Origin: Bacteroidaceae bacterium
Lineage (GTDB): Bacteria; Bacteroidota; Bacteroidia; Bacteroidales; Bacteroidaceae
Assembly: GCA_024682395.1 (NCBI GenBank)
Contig: JAIKZH010000020.1
Location: 62,001-126,000, forward strand
DNA length: 64,000 nt
Reading direction: 5' to 3'
Below, one piece after another: positions 1 through 9,849 of this stretch; positions within the stretch are counted from its first letter, which is position 1; the number at the start of each line of letters is the position of its first letter. The notes beneath the pieces were generated by a model, which had not been told where the DNA came from, did not search any database, and was given only the letters and a program-made list of their open reading frames with translations. The translations under genes and the position numbers were made by a program.

Positions 1-188
1 ACTTTATGAATCAACCAGGTCAGGTAATGCCAGAGTTGACAGATGAATTTGTAAATTCTATTACTGACAGATATGTTGAATTGTATGAGCATATCACAGG
101 TGATAAATTCGATAAAAGTGGAACTGCAGATGAAGATATAGCAAAACGCATAGAAAAGAACGTTTTGAACTATCTTCAATCTATTTGA
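1..188 (+). CDS. purC: Phosphoribosylaminoimidazole-succinocarboxamide synthase, C-terminal fragment (5' end outside window)
   Basis: The reading frame enters from the left edge and ends at 188, leaving about 61 residues. The tail (GQVMPELTDEF, then DRYVELYEHITG and a closing IEKNVLNYL) matches my memory of the C-terminal helices of Bacteroidales PurC. PurC joins aspartate to CAIR in purine biosynthesis. The ATG at 6 is internal and should not be taken as the start. Only 16 nt separate it from the methyltransferase that follows, and purC-menaquinone methyltransferase-aroE is a familiar Bacteroidales order, so the three are probably co-transcribed. The catalytic N-terminal part is not visible here. 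Confidence 0.8.
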   Translation, partial: FMNQPGQVMPELTDEFVNSITDRYVELYEHITGDKFDKSGTADEDIAKRIEKNVLNYLQSI

Positions 189-204
189 TAGTGTATCCAT
201 TCTC

Positions 205-939
205 ATGATAAATGATGTAACTCCATACCATTCAAATGAGAGCAAACGTAAACAAGTAGAGGCGATGTTTGATAACATTGCCTCCACTTATGATTCGTTG
301 AATCATACGATGTCCTTGGGAATTGATAGGAAATGGAGAAACTGCGTTGTTAATTATCTGAAAGATATTGGCTCGTGGCCTATGCGAGTTCTTGATGTGG
401 CAACAGGTACTGGCGATTTGGCTTTGCTTGCTGCGATAGAATTAGGCTCAGACGAGGTTGTGGGTGCTGATATCTCAGATAAGATGATGAAAATAGGCGA
501 GGAAAAAGCCAAAGCATTAAATCTGTCTCAGATTGTTCGTTTTGTAAAAGAAGATTGCTCCTCAATGACATTTTCTGATAAATCATTTGAAGCAGTAATA
601 TCAGCTTTTGCATTACGCAATTTTGAGAATATCCCACAGTGCTTGAGCGAGATGAGGCGCGTGTTGCAACCTAACGGCGATATAGTCGTTATAGATTTGT
701 GCGCTCCACGTAAGTTTCCTATGCGTCAAGTGTTTTATGTGTATAAAAAGATTATAATGCCATGTTTGGGAGCCAAAATAGCAAAAGATAAATTGGCGTT
801 CCAGTATTTGCCAGAAACCATGTCTGAAGTACCTCAAGGGGAAGATATGGCAGAACTATTTCGTGCGGCAGGTTTTAGTGATGTTAAATATAAGTATTTG
901 AATTTTGGGATGTGCTGTATGTACACAGCAAAAAGATAA
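205..939 (+). CDS. ubiE: Demethylmenaquinone/ubiquinone C-methyltransferase (UbiE/MenG)
   Basis: This 244-residue class I SAM methyltransferase has the SAM-binding glycine motif DVATGTGD at residues 64-71 and a UbiE-type N-terminus containing FDNIASTYD. UbiE/MenG performs the last C-methylation of menaquinone; Bacteroidales use menaquinone, so the menaquinone role is the likelier one. The length is normal for the family. It lies 16 nt after purC and 3 nt before aroE, which suggests a single transcript. The functional assignment rests on family motifs; the quinone substrate is inferred from lineage. Confidence 0.92.
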   Translation: MINDVTPYHSNESKRKQVEAMFDNIASTYDSLNHTMSLGIDRKWRNCVVNYLKDIGSWPMRVLDVATGTGDLALLAAIELGSDEVVGADISDKMMKIGEEKAKALNLSQIVRFVKEDCSSMTFSDKSFEAVISAFALRNFENIPQCLSEMRRVLQPNGDIVVIDLCAPRKFPMRQVFYVYKKIIMPCLGAKIAKDKLAFQYLPETMSEVPQGEDMAELFRAAGFSDVKYKYLNFGMCCMYTAKR

Positions 940-942
940 GTT

Positions 943-1704
943 ATGGATTTATACGGATTATTAGGCTTGACCTTACAACATTCATTCTCGCATAGTTATT
1001 TTAACGATAAATTCTCACGTGAGAATATAGATGCAAAGTATGTCAATTTTGAGATACCTCAGATTGGGGATGTGCTCGATGTCTTTCGTAATCATCCAAA
1101 TCTACGAGGAATGAATGTAACAATTCCATATAAACGTGAAATCATCCCATTTTTGACAGAACTAAACGATGATGCACGTGAAATAGGGGCGGTAAATGTC
1201 GTGAAAATAGTGCATGATGATAAGTGTAATGATAAAAATGGATTACCGATAAAGTTAATAGGATATAATACTGATTATCTTGGTTTTACGCAATCCATTC
1301 AGCCACTGCTTCAAGAGAAGCATAAGAAGGCTTTGATTCTTGGTACCGGTGGAGCATCACAGGCAGTAGAGTATGGCTTGAAGAAACTTGGCATATCTTG
1401 TCAGAAAGTCTCTCGTCGTAAAAGCGATAACTGTATATCATACGATGACATGACTTCAGAAGTGATGGCAGAACATGCTGTAATTGTGAATACTACACCA
1501 TTGGGTACAAGTCCAAATGTAGATGAATGCCCAGATATTCCTTATGATACTCTGACTTCTGAACATTTGTTGTATGACTTGATTTATAATCCTGCAGAAA
1601 CATTGTTCCTCAAGAAAGGTAAAGAACATGGCTGTGTAATAAAAAATGGACTGGAGATGCTTCAGATTCAAGCCGATTGGTCTTGGAAAATCTGGAATAT
1701 GTAG
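943..1704 (+). CDS. aroE: Shikimate dehydrogenase
   Basis: AroE reduces 3-dehydroshikimate to shikimate in aromatic amino acid synthesis. The 253-residue protein shows the substrate-binding SHS near residues 16-18, NVTIPYK at 58-64 with the catalytic Lys64, the NTD motif at 109-111 carrying the partner Asp, a nucleotide-binding GTGGAS at 134-139, and the C-terminal NGLEMLQIQ helix. It starts 3 nt after the methyltransferase stop and ends the leading operon. About 270 nt without a gene follow, holding the promoter of the polysaccharide locus. Confidence 0.95.
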   Translation: MDLYGLLGLTLQHSFSHSYFNDKFSRENIDAKYVNFEIPQIGDVLDVFRNHPNLRGMNVTIPYKREIIPFLTELNDDAREIGAVNVVKIVHDDKCNDKNGLPIKLIGYNTDYLGFTQSIQPLLQEKHKKALILGTGGASQAVEYGLKKLGISCQKVSRRKSDNCISYDDMTSEVMAEHAVIVNTTPLGTSPNVDECPDIPYDTLTSEHLLYDLIYNPAETLFLKKGKEHGCVIKNGLEMLQIQADWSWKIWNM

Positions 1705-1784
1705 TCTTCATATATTTCATATATGGTTTTTTGGTCTTATTTGCCTTATTGTCATGATAATAATGTGAAAAAGCTAATTATTAA

Positions 1785-1816
1785 TTTGCATACTTATTGT
1801 TTTTTTTGTAAATTTG
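1785..1816 (+). promoter_or_regulatory. Bacteroidetes-type promoter of the polysaccharide locus
   Basis: TTTG at 1785-1788, a 20-bp spacer, then TAAATTTG at 1809-1816 fit the Bacteroidetes primary sigma consensus. Transcription should start near 1822, giving a leader of about 150 nt before the sugar transferase. No UpxY-like antiterminator gene is present between promoter and first gene. Confidence 0.7.
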
Positions 1817-1972
1817 CATGAATTTTTACAATAAGACAATTAATATGTGCAAAATAACAAGATTTGGTACGAGAAATTCATTGTTGAAATGAAAAAAAAT
1901 GTTACTATTCACAATAATAACTAAAAATCTTCGTTATTGTATATATAATAACCTAAAAATGCTGAAAATTTT

Positions 1973-2638
1973 ATGCTTCGTATTAAACAAATGCCACCAG
2001 TTCAAATCGGCGACGTGATGTGTACTTCTTATATAGATGGTTTAGATTTCTTGAAATGTTTTGTTAAACGCTCATTTCATGTTGTAACTTCGTTTCTGGG
2101 TTTACTACTTACATCTCCTCTTTTTATAATTATCTCAATTATATTGAAAATTGAAGGAGAAGGACCAATCTTCTTTAATCAAGAACGAATTGGGAAGGGA
2201 GGTAAACCATTTTATATTCATAAATTCCGTACCATGAAAGTGTCAGCTGAAAGTGCAGGGCCTCAATTAGCTCAAAAAAATGATGACCGATTGACAAAAG
2301 TTGGAAAATTCCTCCGCGCTCATCATTTGGATGAACTTCCTCAATTGTGGAATGTTTTTGTGGGCGATATGGATTATGTTGGTTATCGACCAGAAAGACG
2401 TTTCTTTATTGATAAAATCATGAAAGTTCGTCCTGATTACGCACTTTTATTCAATGATCGTCCAGGCGTTACTTCAATGGCAACAGTGTATAATGGATAT
2501 ACAGATACCATTGATAAAATGATTCGCCGATTAGATATGGATTTAGAATATTCACGAAATAAGAGTTTTCTTTTGGATATAAAGATTGTTTTATCAACTA
2601 TAACCAATTGTGTTGTAAAATCTGATAAACGAGATTAA
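1973..2638 (+). CDS. Undecaprenyl-phosphate sugar phosphotransferase (initiating sugar transferase)
   Basis: This 221-residue member of the bacterial sugar transferase family (WcaJ/WbaP catalytic domain) transfers a sugar-1-phosphate to undecaprenyl phosphate, which starts repeat-unit assembly at the inner membrane. A hydrophobic segment at about 36-58 is followed by QERIG (70-74), KFRTM (84-88), LDELPQLWNV (119-128) and GYRPE (137-141). The usual VGPRP motif reads VGYRPE here. The protein is short and lacks the multi-spanning N-terminal domain of WcaJ. The start is uncertain: Met7 or Met16 are alternatives. It is the first gene of the capsule locus. The sugar cannot be read from sequence. 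Confidence 0.9.
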   Translation: MLRIKQMPPVQIGDVMCTSYIDGLDFLKCFVKRSFHVVTSFLGLLLTSPLFIIISIILKIEGEGPIFFNQERIGKGGKPFYIHKFRTMKVSAESAGPQLAQKNDDRLTKVGKFLRAHHLDELPQLWNVFVGDMDYVGYRPERRFFIDKIMKVRPDYALLFNDRPGVTSMATVYNGYTDTIDKMIRRLDMDLEYSRNKSFLLDIKIVLSTITNCVVKSDKRD

Positions 2639-2716
2639 TGTTGATGCTCTTTTGGGAAAGATTTAGCATGTACATAATCTTCTTGAAAAGAAAATAGTTC
2701 TATAATTAAGTTTTGT

Positions 2717-5272
2717 ATGTTTAAGAAATTTATTGCGTTATCAATTATACTTTTTTCCGCATGTCAGCTTTCTTATGTGAAAGCACAGTCAATGAGTGAC
2801 GACCAAGTTATACAGTTTGTTCAAGAACAAAATGAAAAAGGAGAAGATCAGGCTTCTATTGTTCAGAAATTGTTACAACGTGGTGTCAGTGTGCAGCAAC
2901 TACAAAAGATAAGAAAGAAATATGAGGCGCAAAAGAAGCAACTTGGAGCAGTTGATGTAACAAGTTCAAAATCAGGTGCTGATAATAGTCGTTTGCGTAC
3001 CAATAAACAATTGGAAGGTGAAAAGTATCAGCAGAAGAATAATTACATGGTTCGCAGTAAGGCTCGAGGATACTCAGGTCAGGAAGGTTATTCGCGTGAA
3101 GAACGACTTGAGATGATGAACAACGAAATCGAGTTTTTGGACGTGGATTCAATATTGTATTATCGCAATAAATTAGAAGATGAATCACAGGTGTTTGGAC
3201 GTAACTTGTTTAATAACAAAGAATTAACTTTTCAACCAGCTATGAATATCGCAACTCCTGCTAATTATAGATTGGGAGCTGGCGATGTCGTTATTATAGA
3301 CATATGGGGAGCCTCTCAAGAAACATTTGAAGGTACTATTTCTCCAGATGGAACTGTTACTATACAAGGAGTTGGTCCAATAAAACTTAGCGGTCTCACT
3401 GTATCTCAAGCCACAGGTGTCTTAAAATCACGCCTTGGCCGTTTTTATTCAGGCTGTAACATCAGTTTGAGTGTGGGAGACACACGTTCAATTCAAGTTC
3501 AGGTTATGGGAGAAGTTAGAGTGCCTGGAACTTATACAATGAATTCATTATCAACCGCTTTTAATGCTTTATATGCAGCAGGTGGCATCAATGATATAGG
3601 TACTTTGCGTGATATCAAGGTTTATCGTTCTGGTCGTCAGATAGCATCTATTGACGTATATGATTATATATTAAATGGAAATGCATCAGGAGATGTCAGA
3701 CTTCAAGATAATGATATTATTGTTGTCGGAGCATACGATTGCCTTGTAAGAGTTAAAGGTCGTGTAAAACGTCCGATGTTCTATGAAATGAAATCTTCAG
3801 AAAGCGTTTCTACACTCTTAAGTTATGCTGGTGGATTCGCTGGTGATGCTTATAGAAAGAATGTAAGATTGATTCGCAAGAACGGAGCAGAATATTCAAT
3901 TCATACTATAGGTGAGTTTGATATGAATAGTTTCAACCTGAATGATGGTGACTCTGTATATGTTGATTCAGTTGTAGCAAGATATTCAAATATGGTTGAA
4001 GTCCGTGGTGCTGTTATGCATCCTGGAATGTTTCAAATCGGAGGTAATATAAGTTCTGTTCGCGATTTGATTCTTGCAGCTGAAGGATTAAGCGAAGATG
4101 CTTTCGTAAATCGTGCTGTAATGCATCGTGAACGTGAAGATAAGAGTCTTGAGGTTATTCCAGTTAATGTAAAAGATATACTTCAGGGAACAGCTCCAGA
4201 TGTACCATTAAAGAAAAACGATGTCTTGTTTATTGCAAGCCGTAAGGATTATCTCACCGAGCAGACAATAACTATTGATGGTGAGGTTTTATATCCAGGA
4301 ACATATCAATATGCAGATAATACCTCATTGGAGGATATCGTTTTGCAGGCAGGAGGACTTACAAATTCAGCTTCAACATCAAAGGTCGATATTTTCCGTC
4401 GCATCTTTGATCCAGCAGCAACAGAAACATCAAATGAAATAACTCAGACATACTCATTCTCATTAAAAGATGGTTTTGTGATTGATGGAGAGTCAGACTT
4501 TAAATTGCAACCTTTCGATATGGTTGTAGTTCGTCAGAGTCCATCATATGTGCCTACTAAGAATGTGTTTATTTCTGGTTCTGTAAACTTCGCAGGTACT
4601 TATGCTGCTTCAAGTAAGAATTACAAACTTTTGGATTTGGTAAAAGCTGCAGGTGGTCTTTCTTTCGACGCATATGTAAAAGGCGCACGTCTTGAACGTC
4701 AGATGACACCAGATGAAAGACTGCAACGTGAAACAAGTTTGCGTAGTCAGCAAATCGCCTTGTATGAGGCAAGTCTTGATGCAAACAGTACATTTAATCT
4801 TCACCGAGCAGATTCTATATTGTCAATGAAAATGGATATAGGTAACACATATCCAGTGGCAATTAACTTGGAACGGGCACTTGCTGATCCTGATTGTGAA
4901 GATAATATCACACTTCGTGAAGGTGACCATTTGATTGTCCCACAATATTCAGGAACAGTTAAGGTTAGTGGCGAGGTAATGTATCCAATATCAATGAATT
5001 ATAAGAAGGGAAAACCTCTAAGTTATTATATCAAGCGAGCTGGCGGATATGGCAATAAAGCAAGTAAGAAAAAGGTTTATGCTATATATATGAATGGTGC
5101 GGTAGAATCAATAAATCACCGTTCATCTAAGGATATACAGCCAGGTTGTGAGATTGTTGTACCTTCAAAACAGAAGAGAGACAAGATGTCAACTGCCGAG
5201 ATTATGAGTATGGGTACATCTGCAACATCCATTGCTACGATGATGATTACTGTTGCAAATATTCTAAAATAG
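2717..5272 (+). CDS. Wza-like polysaccharide export protein with multiple SLBB domains
   Basis: This 851-residue outer-membrane polysaccharide exporter has an N-terminal signal (with a possible but poor lipobox FSAC ending at Cys16; AQS near 25 could be a signal peptidase I site), a charged Gln/Lys-rich linker, the polysaccharide export domain from about residue 183 (YRLGAGDVVIIDIWG), then a series of soluble ligand-binding beta-grasp (SLBB) repeats, recognisable by recurrent VxVxGEVxxPGTY-like strings. The last 28 residues form a small hydrophobic helix, which would fit the membrane-crossing helix of Wza. It is more than twice the size of E. coli Wza, which is common in Bacteroidales. A Wzz-like gene follows after 6 nt. 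Confidence 0.92.
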   Translation: MFKKFIALSIILFSACQLSYVKAQSMSDDQVIQFVQEQNEKGEDQASIVQKLLQRGVSVQQLQKIRKKYEAQKKQLGAVDVTSSKSGADNSRLRTNKQLEGEKYQQKNNYMVRSKARGYSGQEGYSREERLEMMNNEIEFLDVDSILYYRNKLEDESQVFGRNLFNNKELTFQPAMNIATPANYRLGAGDVVIIDIWGASQETFEGTISPDGTVTIQGVGPIKLSGLTVSQATGVLKSRLGRFYSGCNISLSVGDTRSIQVQVMGEVRVPGTYTMNSLSTAFNALYAAGGINDIGTLRDIKVYRSGRQIASIDVYDYILNGNASGDVRLQDNDIIVVGAYDCLVRVKGRVKRPMFYEMKSSESVSTLLSYAGGFAGDAYRKNVRLIRKNGAEYSIHTIGEFDMNSFNLNDGDSVYVDSVVARYSNMVEVRGAVMHPGMFQIGGNISSVRDLILAAEGLSEDAFVNRAVMHREREDKSLEVIPVNVKDILQGTAPDVPLKKNDVLFIASRKDYLTEQTITIDGEVLYPGTYQYADNTSLEDIVLQAGGLTNSASTSKVDIFRRIFDPAATETSNEITQTYSFSLKDGFVIDGESDFKLQPFDMVVVRQSPSYVPTKNVFISGSVNFAGTYAASSKNYKLLDLVKAAGGLSFDAYVKGARLERQMTPDERLQRETSLRSQQIALYEASLDANSTFNLHRADSILSMKMDIGNTYPVAINLERALADPDCEDNITLREGDHLIVPQYSGTVKVSGEVMYPISMNYKKGKPLSYYIKRAGGYGNKASKKKVYAIYMNGAVESINHRSSKDIQPGCEIVVPSKQKRDKMSTAEIMSMGTSATSIATMMITVANILK

Positions 5273-5278
5273 AATTTT

Positions 5279-6367
5279 ATGAAGGAAAAGGAAATAGTTC
5301 AATTAACTATAATAGATCTACAACGAGTTAAGAAGCATTTGTTGAAGAAATGGAAATTACTTTTATTTCCAACACTCATTGTGGCTGTTTTATCAGCTAT
5401 AATAATAGTACAGATACCAAGATATTACACAACTAAGGTGATGCTTGCTCCTGAGGAAGATGGTACATCTGTAAGTTCTTTAAGTGATTTGGCTTCTTCA
5501 TTCGGTTTTGATTTAGGATCAATGACTTCATCTGATGCAATCTATCCAATGTTGTATCCTGATCTGTTTGAATCTAATGATTTCGTTGTCGGTTTGTTTG
5601 ACATTCATGTTGAAACATTAGATGGGAAGGTAAAGACAACATATCTTGATTATTTACAAAATCATCTAAAGTATGCTCCATGGGATCCTGTTTTTGCAGG
5701 AATTAAGGAATTCTTTTCTCCTAAAAAAGAAATAAAGAAGCCAGCAGGAACAGAAAATACCGTAGATCCATTTATGCTTTCAGACTCTGAATTTCAGCTT
5801 GTGGAAGGTGTAAAGAACTGTATTCAATGTTCAGTTGATAAGAAAACAAACGTTATTACTATTAACGTAACCGATCAAGACCCATTGGTTTGTGCTACTT
5901 TAGCAGATTCTGTGTGCTCTCGTCTGCAAAACTTCATTACCAACTATCGTACAAGCAAATCACGCAAAGACTATGAGTATTATAGTAAATTAGCTAAAGA
6001 AGCAAAATATGAATATGATATTGCAACAGCAAAATATTCTGCTTATTGTGATAGTCACCGCGATGCAATTCTGCAAGCTTATATTTCTGAACGTGATGAT
6101 TTAGAAAATGAGATGCAGTCAAAATATAATGCTTATAATCTTCTGAATACTCAGTTGCAGGCAGCTAAAGCAAAAATTCAGGAACGTACTCCTGCATTTA
6201 CAATGTTGCAAAATGCTTCTGTCCCAACTAAACCAGAAGGACCAAAACGTATGATCTTTGTAGTTGTAATGACATTCCTTGCGTTTGTGGTTTCATTGTC
6301 AATTGCAATTAGTTCATTGTTGAAGTCAAATCCTGAAGAAACAGATATTGAGGAGAAAAATTCATAA
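5279..6367 (+). CDS. Chain-length determinant (Wzz-like) protein without kinase domain
   Basis: This 362-residue polysaccharide co-polymerase has transmembrane helices at about 26-45 and about 325-347 enclosing a periplasmic domain with a long alanine/lysine/tyrosine-rich helical stretch (about 235-300). A Pro-rich PTKPEGPKR precedes the second helix, as in Wzz proteins. It sets polymer length at the inner membrane. There is no cytoplasmic tyrosine kinase domain after the second helix and no Wzc kinase elsewhere in the locus. It follows the Wza-like gene by 6 nt and is closely followed by the flippase. Confidence 0.88.
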   Translation: MKEKEIVQLTIIDLQRVKKHLLKKWKLLLFPTLIVAVLSAIIIVQIPRYYTTKVMLAPEEDGTSVSSLSDLASSFGFDLGSMTSSDAIYPMLYPDLFESNDFVVGLFDIHVETLDGKVKTTYLDYLQNHLKYAPWDPVFAGIKEFFSPKKEIKKPAGTENTVDPFMLSDSEFQLVEGVKNCIQCSVDKKTNVITINVTDQDPLVCATLADSVCSRLQNFITNYRTSKSRKDYEYYSKLAKEAKYEYDIATAKYSAYCDSHRDAILQAYISERDDLENEMQSKYNAYNLLNTQLQAAKAKIQERTPAFTMLQNASVPTKPEGPKRMIFVVVMTFLAFVVSLSIAISSLLKSNPEETDIEEKNS

Positions 6368-6374
6368 GCATAAT

Positions 6375-7925
6375 ATGAGTGAAGAGAATATAGGAACACC
6401 GGTCTCTAAACCATCAGGACGAATAGCAAAGAATACTTTCTTGTTATTGGTCCGTATGTTTATATTGATGGTAATCAGTCTATATTCTCAACGTATATTA
6501 TTGGATACTCTTGGTGACGATGATTATGGATTGTTTAATGCGGTTGCAGGAGTTGTCATCATGTTAACTTGTGTAAGTACAGTACTTTCCATATCTACGC
6601 AACGCTTTTTCTCATGTGAGTTAGCAAATAATGACAAGAAGAAGCTCAGCGAAATATTTTCTAAGAGTCTTAATCTTAATGTAGCATTAGCTTTTCTGAC
6701 TTTAGTATTGTTTGAAACAATAGGTCTTTGGTATGTTTCATGTAAAATGATTATACCGCCAGATAGAGTTTTTGCATCACACTGGATTTTTCAATTCTCC
6801 ATTTTTTCTTTTATCAATATCCTCATTCAGACTCCTTTCATGGCTGCTGTCATGGCCCATGAAGATATGGGCATATATACCATAATTACCACAGTGGAAT
6901 GTTTCTTGAAGTTTGCTGTTGTACTTCTTATTGGAGTGTTTGATATTGATAATATTATTTTTTATGGATTAGGTTTGTGGGGCGTGTCGTTGCTGGTCTT
7001 AGTCTCATACATATCAGTGTCAGTCATTAGATATCAAGAATGTCACTATAAATGGCAGAAGAATAAAAAACTATATCATGAATTGCTCACTTTCTCAGGA
7101 TGGACTTTTTATGGTTCGCTTGCTGGTACTGCAATGATACAAGGAAATCTCTTGTTGTTAAATCAGTTTTATAGATTTTCAGAATCGGCTTTTGTCATTT
7201 CAATGCAGATATATAATGCATTTATGCAATTATGTGGAAGTGTTATTTTGGCAATACGTCCTGCAATGATTAAGAATTATTCAATAAATGAATATGGAAA
7301 ACTGAATTTATTGTTTTCGTTCTGCAATAAGACTCTATTACTTTTTATTACTATAATCGGTATTCCTTTAATCCTTGAGATGCCTACAGTTTTGGATATT
7401 TGGTTGCCAGATGTTTCGGAGTTGAAAATAAAGTTTGCCCGTTTGATGATTATTTACGTAACGGTAATTACTATGCAGAATCCAATTACAATTATCATGC
7501 AGGCAACAGGAAATATAAAGAACTATCATTTATATATTGATACTATATTATTGTTGTGTATTCCTGTGTCATGTGGATTATTTTATTATGATTATCCACC
7601 AGAAACGGTTATATATTCAATGATAACTGTATGTATAATCGCACATTTTATTAGATTATATCTCTTAAAATCGAATTACCCAGATTTCTCTATAAAGGAT
7701 TATTTACTGAATTTTCTGACAAGATCTATTATAGTAACAGTTTTAACCTTCATATGTATTTGGGGTATTCATGGATTAATTGAAGATCGAATCTTAAGAC
7801 TAATTGTTGTTTTCTCCTCAACAGTTGTTTTGCAGATTGGGTTATGCTATTTATTTGTAATTGGTCGAAGTGAGAAACTGCTAGTTAACATGCATGTTTC
7901 TAAATTAATAAAACGTATAATATGA
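6375..7925 (+). CDS. Polysaccharide flippase (Wzx/MATE-like, oligosaccharide exporter)
   Basis: The product is a highly hydrophobic protein of 516 residues with about 12-14 predicted membrane helices, consistent with a Wzx-type flippase that moves undecaprenyl-linked repeat units across the inner membrane. Sequence features include an N-terminal AKNTFLLLVRMFI helix followed by YSQRILLDTLGDDDYGLFN, a string typical of this family. I chose ATG 6375 (MSEENIG) because the upstream in-frame ATG at 6348 would overlap wzz by 20 nt. The stop overlaps the polymerase start by 4 nt (ATGA), which implies translational coupling. Confidence 0.88.
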   Translation: MSEENIGTPVSKPSGRIAKNTFLLLVRMFILMVISLYSQRILLDTLGDDDYGLFNAVAGVVIMLTCVSTVLSISTQRFFSCELANNDKKKLSEIFSKSLNLNVALAFLTLVLFETIGLWYVSCKMIIPPDRVFASHWIFQFSIFSFINILIQTPFMAAVMAHEDMGIYTIITTVECFLKFAVVLLIGVFDIDNIIFYGLGLWGVSLLVLVSYISVSVIRYQECHYKWQKNKKLYHELLTFSGWTFYGSLAGTAMIQGNLLLLNQFYRFSESAFVISMQIYNAFMQLCGSVILAIRPAMIKNYSINEYGKLNLLFSFCNKTLLLFITIIGIPLILEMPTVLDIWLPDVSELKIKFARLMIIYVTVITMQNPITIIMQATGNIKNYHLYIDTILLLCIPVSCGLFYYDYPPETVIYSMITVCIIAHFIRLYLLKSNYPDFSIKDYLLNFLTRSIIVTVLTFICIWGIHGLIEDRILRLIVVFSSTVVLQIGLCYLFVIGRSEKLLVNMHVSKLIKRII

Positions 7926-9277
7926 ATCCTACGCTGAGTGATAATATACTAATATGTGGTTACTTCCTAATATGGATAGTGACCTTTGTTGTTTATCACT
8001 GGAAGTTTCATAATGTGGATGCTGGTACAACAATTATTGGTTCATATGTTTTTTATGCTTTTTTCTCAATTATAACCCTTAATAATCCGATTTTCTTTCT
8101 TGATTATTATGATTTTAAACCATTAACGTTATTTCCGTTTATATATCTGTATATAATGTTAATGATAGCATTAAGTCCTACAATATATCACCATTATCAT
8201 CCTGTAGAAAAATTAGTTCCGCTCAATACTAAACTCCTTTATATACTATCAGTGGCAATGATAATAAGTGCAATAGTTATGTTGCCAGAAGTTCTGATGA
8301 ATTTCCAAGATGGTATCATAAAACTGATTACCGATACAGATGCAGGAAAAGATGCGTATTCGGAGCAACTGGAGGAGGCCTCTGATTCGGGTGGAGTTGC
8401 AACAAATGTATTATCAATATTCTTTAATGCATGTTCTGAAATCGCAATCTTCACGTGGTTTTATTTCATGACAATGAAAAAGAAAAATCTTTGGTTAATT
8501 TTTGGTTTGCTTATCTGCATAGTCGTTGCAATATTACAGCCAATTATGCTCGGACAACGTGGTCCTGTGATGTATACAGTAATGACATTGTTATTAGCTT
8601 ATTCATTGTTTAGACGTTTTTTATCAAAAGCAATAAATCGTATAGTAAATATAACAGGAATAATTGGCGCAATTTTGGTTATTGTCCCAATTTCAGCAAT
8701 TACAGTTAGCCGCTTCTCTACAATGAAGCAGTCAACCGTAACGGATTATATAAACTGGTATATTGGTCAAGGCAATATTTATTTCAATAATTATGGATTG
8801 GATAATAATGGGATTAGATATGGTGACCGAACATTTAATCTAATAAAACGTTTCATTGATCCGAATGCATCTATCAACTTTATGGATCGTCGTGCTTATT
8901 TCCATAATCTATTGATTAATGATGATGTGTTCACTACATTTGTGGGTGATTTTACTATAGATTTTGGCCCAGTTGTAGCCTTTTTAATATTTGTTGTCTT
9001 TAATATATTGGTACTTAGGGGAATACAAACAAAAAATAAAGAGATGAAAGTACATCAATTATTGTTGTTGTATTTTACTATGTGTATTTGTATGCAAGGA
9101 GGAATGACTTTGTTCCCATTTTCAGATACAGCAAACTTGAAAATGGCTTGTTTCCTAATGCTATATATTTATTTATATTTGTACGAGAAACTAATAAAGA
9201 AATATCCAAAACGAATATATATCGTAAAACATAAATCAAAGAAATTCCCAAAGATTAATATTAGTGTAAAAAAATAA
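7922..9277 (+). CDS. Putative repeat-unit polymerase (Wzy-like)
   Basis: This 451-residue multi-spanning membrane protein has about 10-12 hydrophobic helices and a large loop near the middle (about residues 255-335, containing YIGQGNIYFNNYG). Its topology and position between flippase and transferases fit a Wzy-type polymerase that joins repeat units in the periplasm. Wzy proteins are poorly conserved, so the call depends on topology and context more than on motifs. The C-terminus is Lys-rich. The start overlaps the flippase stop by 4 nt and the acetyltransferase begins 5 nt after its stop. Confidence 0.75.
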   Translation: MNPTLSDNILICGYFLIWIVTFVVYHWKFHNVDAGTTIIGSYVFYAFFSIITLNNPIFFLDYYDFKPLTLFPFIYLYIMLMIALSPTIYHHYHPVEKLVPLNTKLLYILSVAMIISAIVMLPEVLMNFQDGIIKLITDTDAGKDAYSEQLEEASDSGGVATNVLSIFFNACSEIAIFTWFYFMTMKKKNLWLIFGLLICIVVAILQPIMLGQRGPVMYTVMTLLLAYSLFRRFLSKAINRIVNITGIIGAILVIVPISAITVSRFSTMKQSTVTDYINWYIGQGNIYFNNYGLDNNGIRYGDRTFNLIKRFIDPNASINFMDRRAYFHNLLINDDVFTTFVGDFTIDFGPVVAFLIFVVFNILVLRGIQTKNKEMKVHQLLLLYFTMCICMQGGMTLFPFSDTANLKMACFLMLYIYLYLYEKLIKKYPKRIYIVKHKSKKFPKINISVKK

Positions 9278-9282
9278 GTTTT

Positions 9283-9849
9283 ATGTCAATAATAAACAAA
9301 ATAATAAGTCATATTTACTCAATATTGATAAGCCACAAATTATCATATTGTGGTAAACGTGTCCTATTTTGTTATCCGTCAACGTTGCTGTATGGTTTGA
9401 AATATATCTCAGTTGATTCAATGACGACATTTGGAAAGGGAATGCGTTTGACTGCTTGGGATACCTATGCCGGTGAATGTTTTCATCCAAGTATAACTAT
9501 TGGCAAAGATTGTCATTTCGGTGATAACTGTCATATCACATCATGCAACAAAATTTCTATTGGTGATAATCTGTTAACTGGAACAAATGTTCTCATAACA
9601 GATAATGCTCATGGGCAATTCGATAAAAACATTATCGTTATGCCTCCAATTGATCGTCCTTTGTATTCTAAAGGACCTGTAACTATTGGAAAGAATGTAT
9701 GGTTAGGCAATAATGTTTGTATTATGCCTGGTGTATCAGTAGGCGACGGTGTGATTGTGGCAGCAAATAGTGTTGTAACAAAAGATGTACCATCAAATAC
9801 GATGGTAGCGGGTGTTCCTGCAAGAATCGTTAAACAGATTGAATTATGA
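9283..9849 (+). CDS. Hexapeptide-repeat O-acetyltransferase
   Basis: This 188-residue left-handed beta-helix acyltransferase carries imperfect hexapeptide repeats from about residue 60, closing with IGKNVWLGNNVCIMPG and VAANSVVTKDVP before the standard AGVPARIV tail. The TDNAHG segment (about 106-111) carries the probable catalytic His. It most resembles capsule and LPS acetyltransferases of the WcaF/maltose acetyltransferase type and probably O-acetylates the polysaccharide from acetyl-CoA. It overlaps the following WbsX-like gene by 4 nt. Confidence 0.88.
   Translation: MSIINKIISHIYSILISHKLSYCGKRVLFCYPSTLLYGLKYISVDSMTTFGKGMRLTAWDTYAGECFHPSITIGKDCHFGDNCHITSCNKISIGDNLLTGTNVLITDNAHGQFDKNIIVMPPIDRPLYSKGPVTIGKNVWLGNNVCIMPGVSVGDGVIVAANSVVTKDVPSNTMVAGVPARIVKQIEL

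Noticed and set aside
1817-1972. Long leader before the capsule locus considered as a UpxY-type antitermination region
   Set aside because: No UpxY/UpxZ genes or clear terminator hairpin are present, so there is no support for that regulation here.
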